Positions 61,461 to 64,000 of a DNA stretch of 64,000 nt are shown piece by piece (within the stretch, counting starts at the first letter, position 1; every line of letters begins with the position of its first letter). The stretch comes from Metallyticus violacea (Eukaryota > Arthropoda > Insecta > Mantodea > Metallyticidae). Location of the stretch: contig CM060833.1 of the NCBI GenBank assembly GCA_030762175.1, positions 169,398,501 through 169,462,500 of the forward strand, given 5' to 3'. The notes beneath the pieces are model-generated. The model did not search any database and was not told the origin of the DNA. It worked only from the letters and a program-made list of their open reading frames with translations. Position numbers and translations under genes: made by a program.

Positions 61461-61830
61461 CTTATAAATAAAATGTATACACGTATATCAGACCCCAATA
61501 CGGGAGGGAAAATGGCGGCCGTTACACTTTTACACAGTATTGCGTTTACTAGATGACATTATCATTAGAAAATACTGCGATGGTTTTTAAGACTCTGACA
61601 CTATTACAGACAATATTTCTCACGTGTAAACGAAATATAAAATAATAAGAGTTATAAATTTCTCTACAGGCAAGCACAAATCTTTATAAAATACACTAAC
61701 TTCCAATTTACTGATCACCTTAAAACTAATCGATATAGATGGGACAGGATCATATTTATCGTCGTCTATTTTAAAGAAAAAGGCATAGTCTTCCTTGGCA
61801 ATAGCTATAAGCGGCTGACGTGTCTTGTCT
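61461..61830 (+). other. Non-coding, nothing recognised
   Basis: No element identified. Confidence 0.35.
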
Positions 61831-62075
61831 TAACCTCACTTGCAAAGGAGTTAAAACATAACATCCTGCTCACACCATTCATTAAAACTATCTCCATCTC
61901 CAAAACCTGATTCGTACGATTCTTCTGTATCTTTGCTTTCATTGCTAACCCTCTTTGTCACATACGATAGTAGATTAGAAATATTTGCAAACGGAAAATG
62001 TCCTTCCTAACCACAAATTTTAGTACAAAATGTTTAATACCATTATAAAGGTTATTATAATTTCATCATTAACTT
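61831..62075 (+). repeat. Unclassified direct repeat, copy 1
   Basis: Starts TAACCTCACTTGCAAAGGAG and contains CATTGCTAACCCTCTTTGTC, ACATACGATAGTAGATTAG and TTAGTACAAAATGTTTAATAC. Copy 2 begins 514 bp downstream. The two are roughly 80 percent alike by eye, so the duplication is old. No coding content; origin unknown. Confidence 0.75.
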
Positions 62076-62344
62076 CAAAATTCCTCCAATGGCTCTTTAG
62101 AACATTAAAATGCGATATTATGCGGTGCACTGCCATTGTAAAACAACCCATGTTGTGTTCTATTACACAAGTTCCTGGTGTAATTTCTCTAAACCCACAT
62201 CTTAATAAAAAAAAAGTAATACGCTGCTGTGATTTTGCTTTCAACTATAAACTGTAAGTAACTGCAACAAACCAGATAAACAAATCCGTGTGTTCAATAG
62301 CAGAAACATGATCAACTTCCACTACGTGTTTATCTGTTTCTGCA

Positions 62345-62575
62345 TAACCTCACTTGCAAACGAGTCGAAATATAACATCAAGCTCACGCCATTTATTAAA
62401 ACTTTTATCATCTTAATCCAAACCCCACTTCATACGTTATTTCAGATCTTACCTTTCATTGCTAACCCTATCCGTCACATACGATGGTAGATTAGGGAAA
62501 ATGTCCTCCCTAACCATAAATTTTGGTACGAACATTTAATACACGTTATCATTATCATATCATTATTCCGTTTTT
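62345..62575 (+). repeat. Unclassified direct repeat, copy 2
   Basis: Starts TAACCTCACTTGCAAACGAG and contains CATTGCTAACCCTATCCGTC, ACATACGATGGTAGATTAGG and TTGGTACGAACATTTAATAC. Same orientation as copy 1. It could be an LTR pair or a tandem segment; the 270 bp between the copies has no recognised content. Confidence 0.75.
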
Positions 62576-63404
62576 TGAAGTGGAGAAAAGGTTTTTATAT
62601 CTGGTTGCATTGAACATTACTCAGCTGAATCTATATTCACAACAATGGTAGTGAACTAAAAGGATGAGTTGCCATACAATCACCGCAGAGCATGTTTTTT
62701 TCGATTACTGTCACCAACTGTAGGAATACACAACCGTATAATAAAATGCACATTACTGTTAATAAGGATATTTATAAACTTTTCCATGCTTTTCCTAAAC
62801 GAGGAAGATATTGCATGAAATTCAGTGTGCTTTAGAACAATGTTTTTAAAATAACCGAATCTATTGACATCCGCTTGTTGAGTGGTTGTCGAACGTTTGA
62901 TTAAGTAAATTTGGTATTATGTTAAAAATGATGAGTTGCAATTTCACAACTCTCTGTACTGGTTTCAGGAACTCTGGAACAAAGAAATGTTGACCTCTTT
63001 TGCAATACATAGTACGAAAAATGAAACTCTAAATAAAATGAAAAAACTAGAAGTGGACGCAACAGAAGCTAAAAGTGTGCTCTTCACGGAGGACAAAAGC
63101 GAACTATGAGAAATATAAGGAAATTTGTGAAAAAAGCGATTAATAAAATGGAGCAAAGATTTAACGACAAGGCTGTGAAAATGATAGAACTAAGTTCATA
63201 TTTTTAAAGCTTTAAAACATTTCAGGGGTTTAATTAAACATTATAACACAGAACTGTGCTGGATTTTAGGACTTAAAAATTGGACGCTGTTATTGCAGAC
63301 TTGCGTTCTTTTAAGTTCGTTGCTCGCAATAGATCAGAAGATTCGTCTACTGGTGTTGCTTCTTTTATCTTAAGGGCCGATACTGGTTATGAAGCTCTAA
63401 GGAT
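62576..63404 (+). other. Non-coding; weak Lys-rich trace
   Basis: A 46-codon plus-strand stretch near 62968-63108 (ELWNKEMLTSFAIHSTKNET) looks coding-like but is isolated and not recognised. The rest is featureless. Confidence 0.3.
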
Positions 63405-63727
63405 ACTCGCTAAATTCGGTCCTGGTGGTGTAGTGGTAACCATATATTAAACCCAAGATCGCGGGTTCGATTCCGGCCAGGATCGATGGATTTTTTCGGG
63501 CGTAAAAATACTAAGTATGGCTTCCTTCGGAAGGGAAGTAAAGCCGTGGATCTCATGTCGTACATTCACGGCACGAAAAATAACCTTAAGCCTGAAAAAA
63601 AGAGGCCTCTGTGCAAAATTTGTTGGCCGTTTCACGTCCTGATTTGAATGGGACACTGATAACCTGAGATGTTAAAGAGCGTCCGTAAACAAACGAAATA
63701 AAAAAAAAAAAAAAACTCGCTACATTC
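63405..63727 (+). repeat. tRNA-derived SINE, family A, best copy, 13-bp TSD
   Basis: ACTCGCTA(A/C)ATTC at 63405-63417 and 63715-63727 flanks a 297 bp element. Head: box A TGGTGGTGTAGTGGTAACC, box B GGGTTCGATTCC at about 63464-63475. Body with CCTTCGGAAGGGAAGTAAAG, AGGCCTCTGTGC and GGGACACTGATAACC. It ends in a run of at least 15 A. The near-perfect promoter and tail suggest a recent insertion. Confidence 0.92.
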
Positions 63728-64000
63728 CATTTACACTGCCGGTGTAGAAACTTCATTCAGATGAAGAAAATTAAGAAATAGGATGAGATGGGATAAGCTT
63801 CAAGCTTGTGTCAACTGAAGGGAACGAAGAACCAATGTGCAATTTGCAGCGGAGATACGGGGGATTCCCCACCTCCGAATCGAGCCATACCAACCAAGAA
63901 TACTTATTTCCCATTCACTGGATATGTAAATTAACTTAACACTTAACTTAAAGCTGTGGAGCCGCACACAGAAAGTATACTTGCTCTATAGATATTTAAT
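63728..64000 (+). other. Non-coding, nothing recognised
   Basis: End of the window; no gene or repeat identified. Confidence 0.35.

Overview
This window looks like a piece of an insect nuclear genome. The base composition is AT-rich, exons are short and bounded by GT..AG, introns reach several kilobases, and the non-coding DNA is packed with decayed transposons. The closest guess is a polyneopteran, perhaps a cockroach or termite, because of the long TE-filled introns, the abundant tRNA-derived SINEs and a divergent chemosensory ionotropic receptor. The exact order of insect is an inference.

Two host genes are supported. (1) Positions 1030-21347, plus strand: the last seven coding exons of an unconventional class I myosin of the MYO1D/Myo31DF type. 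They cover the end of the motor, two IQ motifs and the TH1 tail, and all splice phases agree. (2) Positions 58299-54298, minus strand: a complete two-exon divergent ionotropic receptor of about 716 residues, with a signal peptide, a split ligand-binding domain, three membrane segments and a pore region. No other host gene is recognisable.

The rest is a TE landscape. Positions 1-21 kb (myosin introns), 21-26 kb and 34-39 kb are rich in Penelope-like elements (PLEs). Most are GIY-YIG endonuclease tails ending in pLTR-like sequence. Many ends carry hammerhead-ribozyme-like cores (CUGANGA ... GAAAC ... GUA). Several small insertions are almost pure hairpins of 176-259 bp, flanked by 11-16 bp target-site duplications. 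Tc1/mariner elements occur throughout: three keep terminal inverted repeats, others are fragments, one carries a stack of three later insertions, and one is a remnant in the receptor intron. A hAT relic occupies about 32-34.3 kb and a LINE reverse-transcriptase relic about 27.4-28.1 kb.

From about 40 to 50.5 kb the sequence becomes more GC- and CpG-rich. It holds LINE endonuclease and zinc-knuckle ORF1 remnants, a Ty3/gypsy pol relic on the minus strand and a 5S-rRNA-derived sequence. Positions 51.7-53.0 kb and 58.4-59.7 kb hold two nearly full-length TIR transposons. The second sits only 85 bp upstream of the receptor start codon. The window ends with an unclassified direct repeat and a young poly(A)-tailed SINE.
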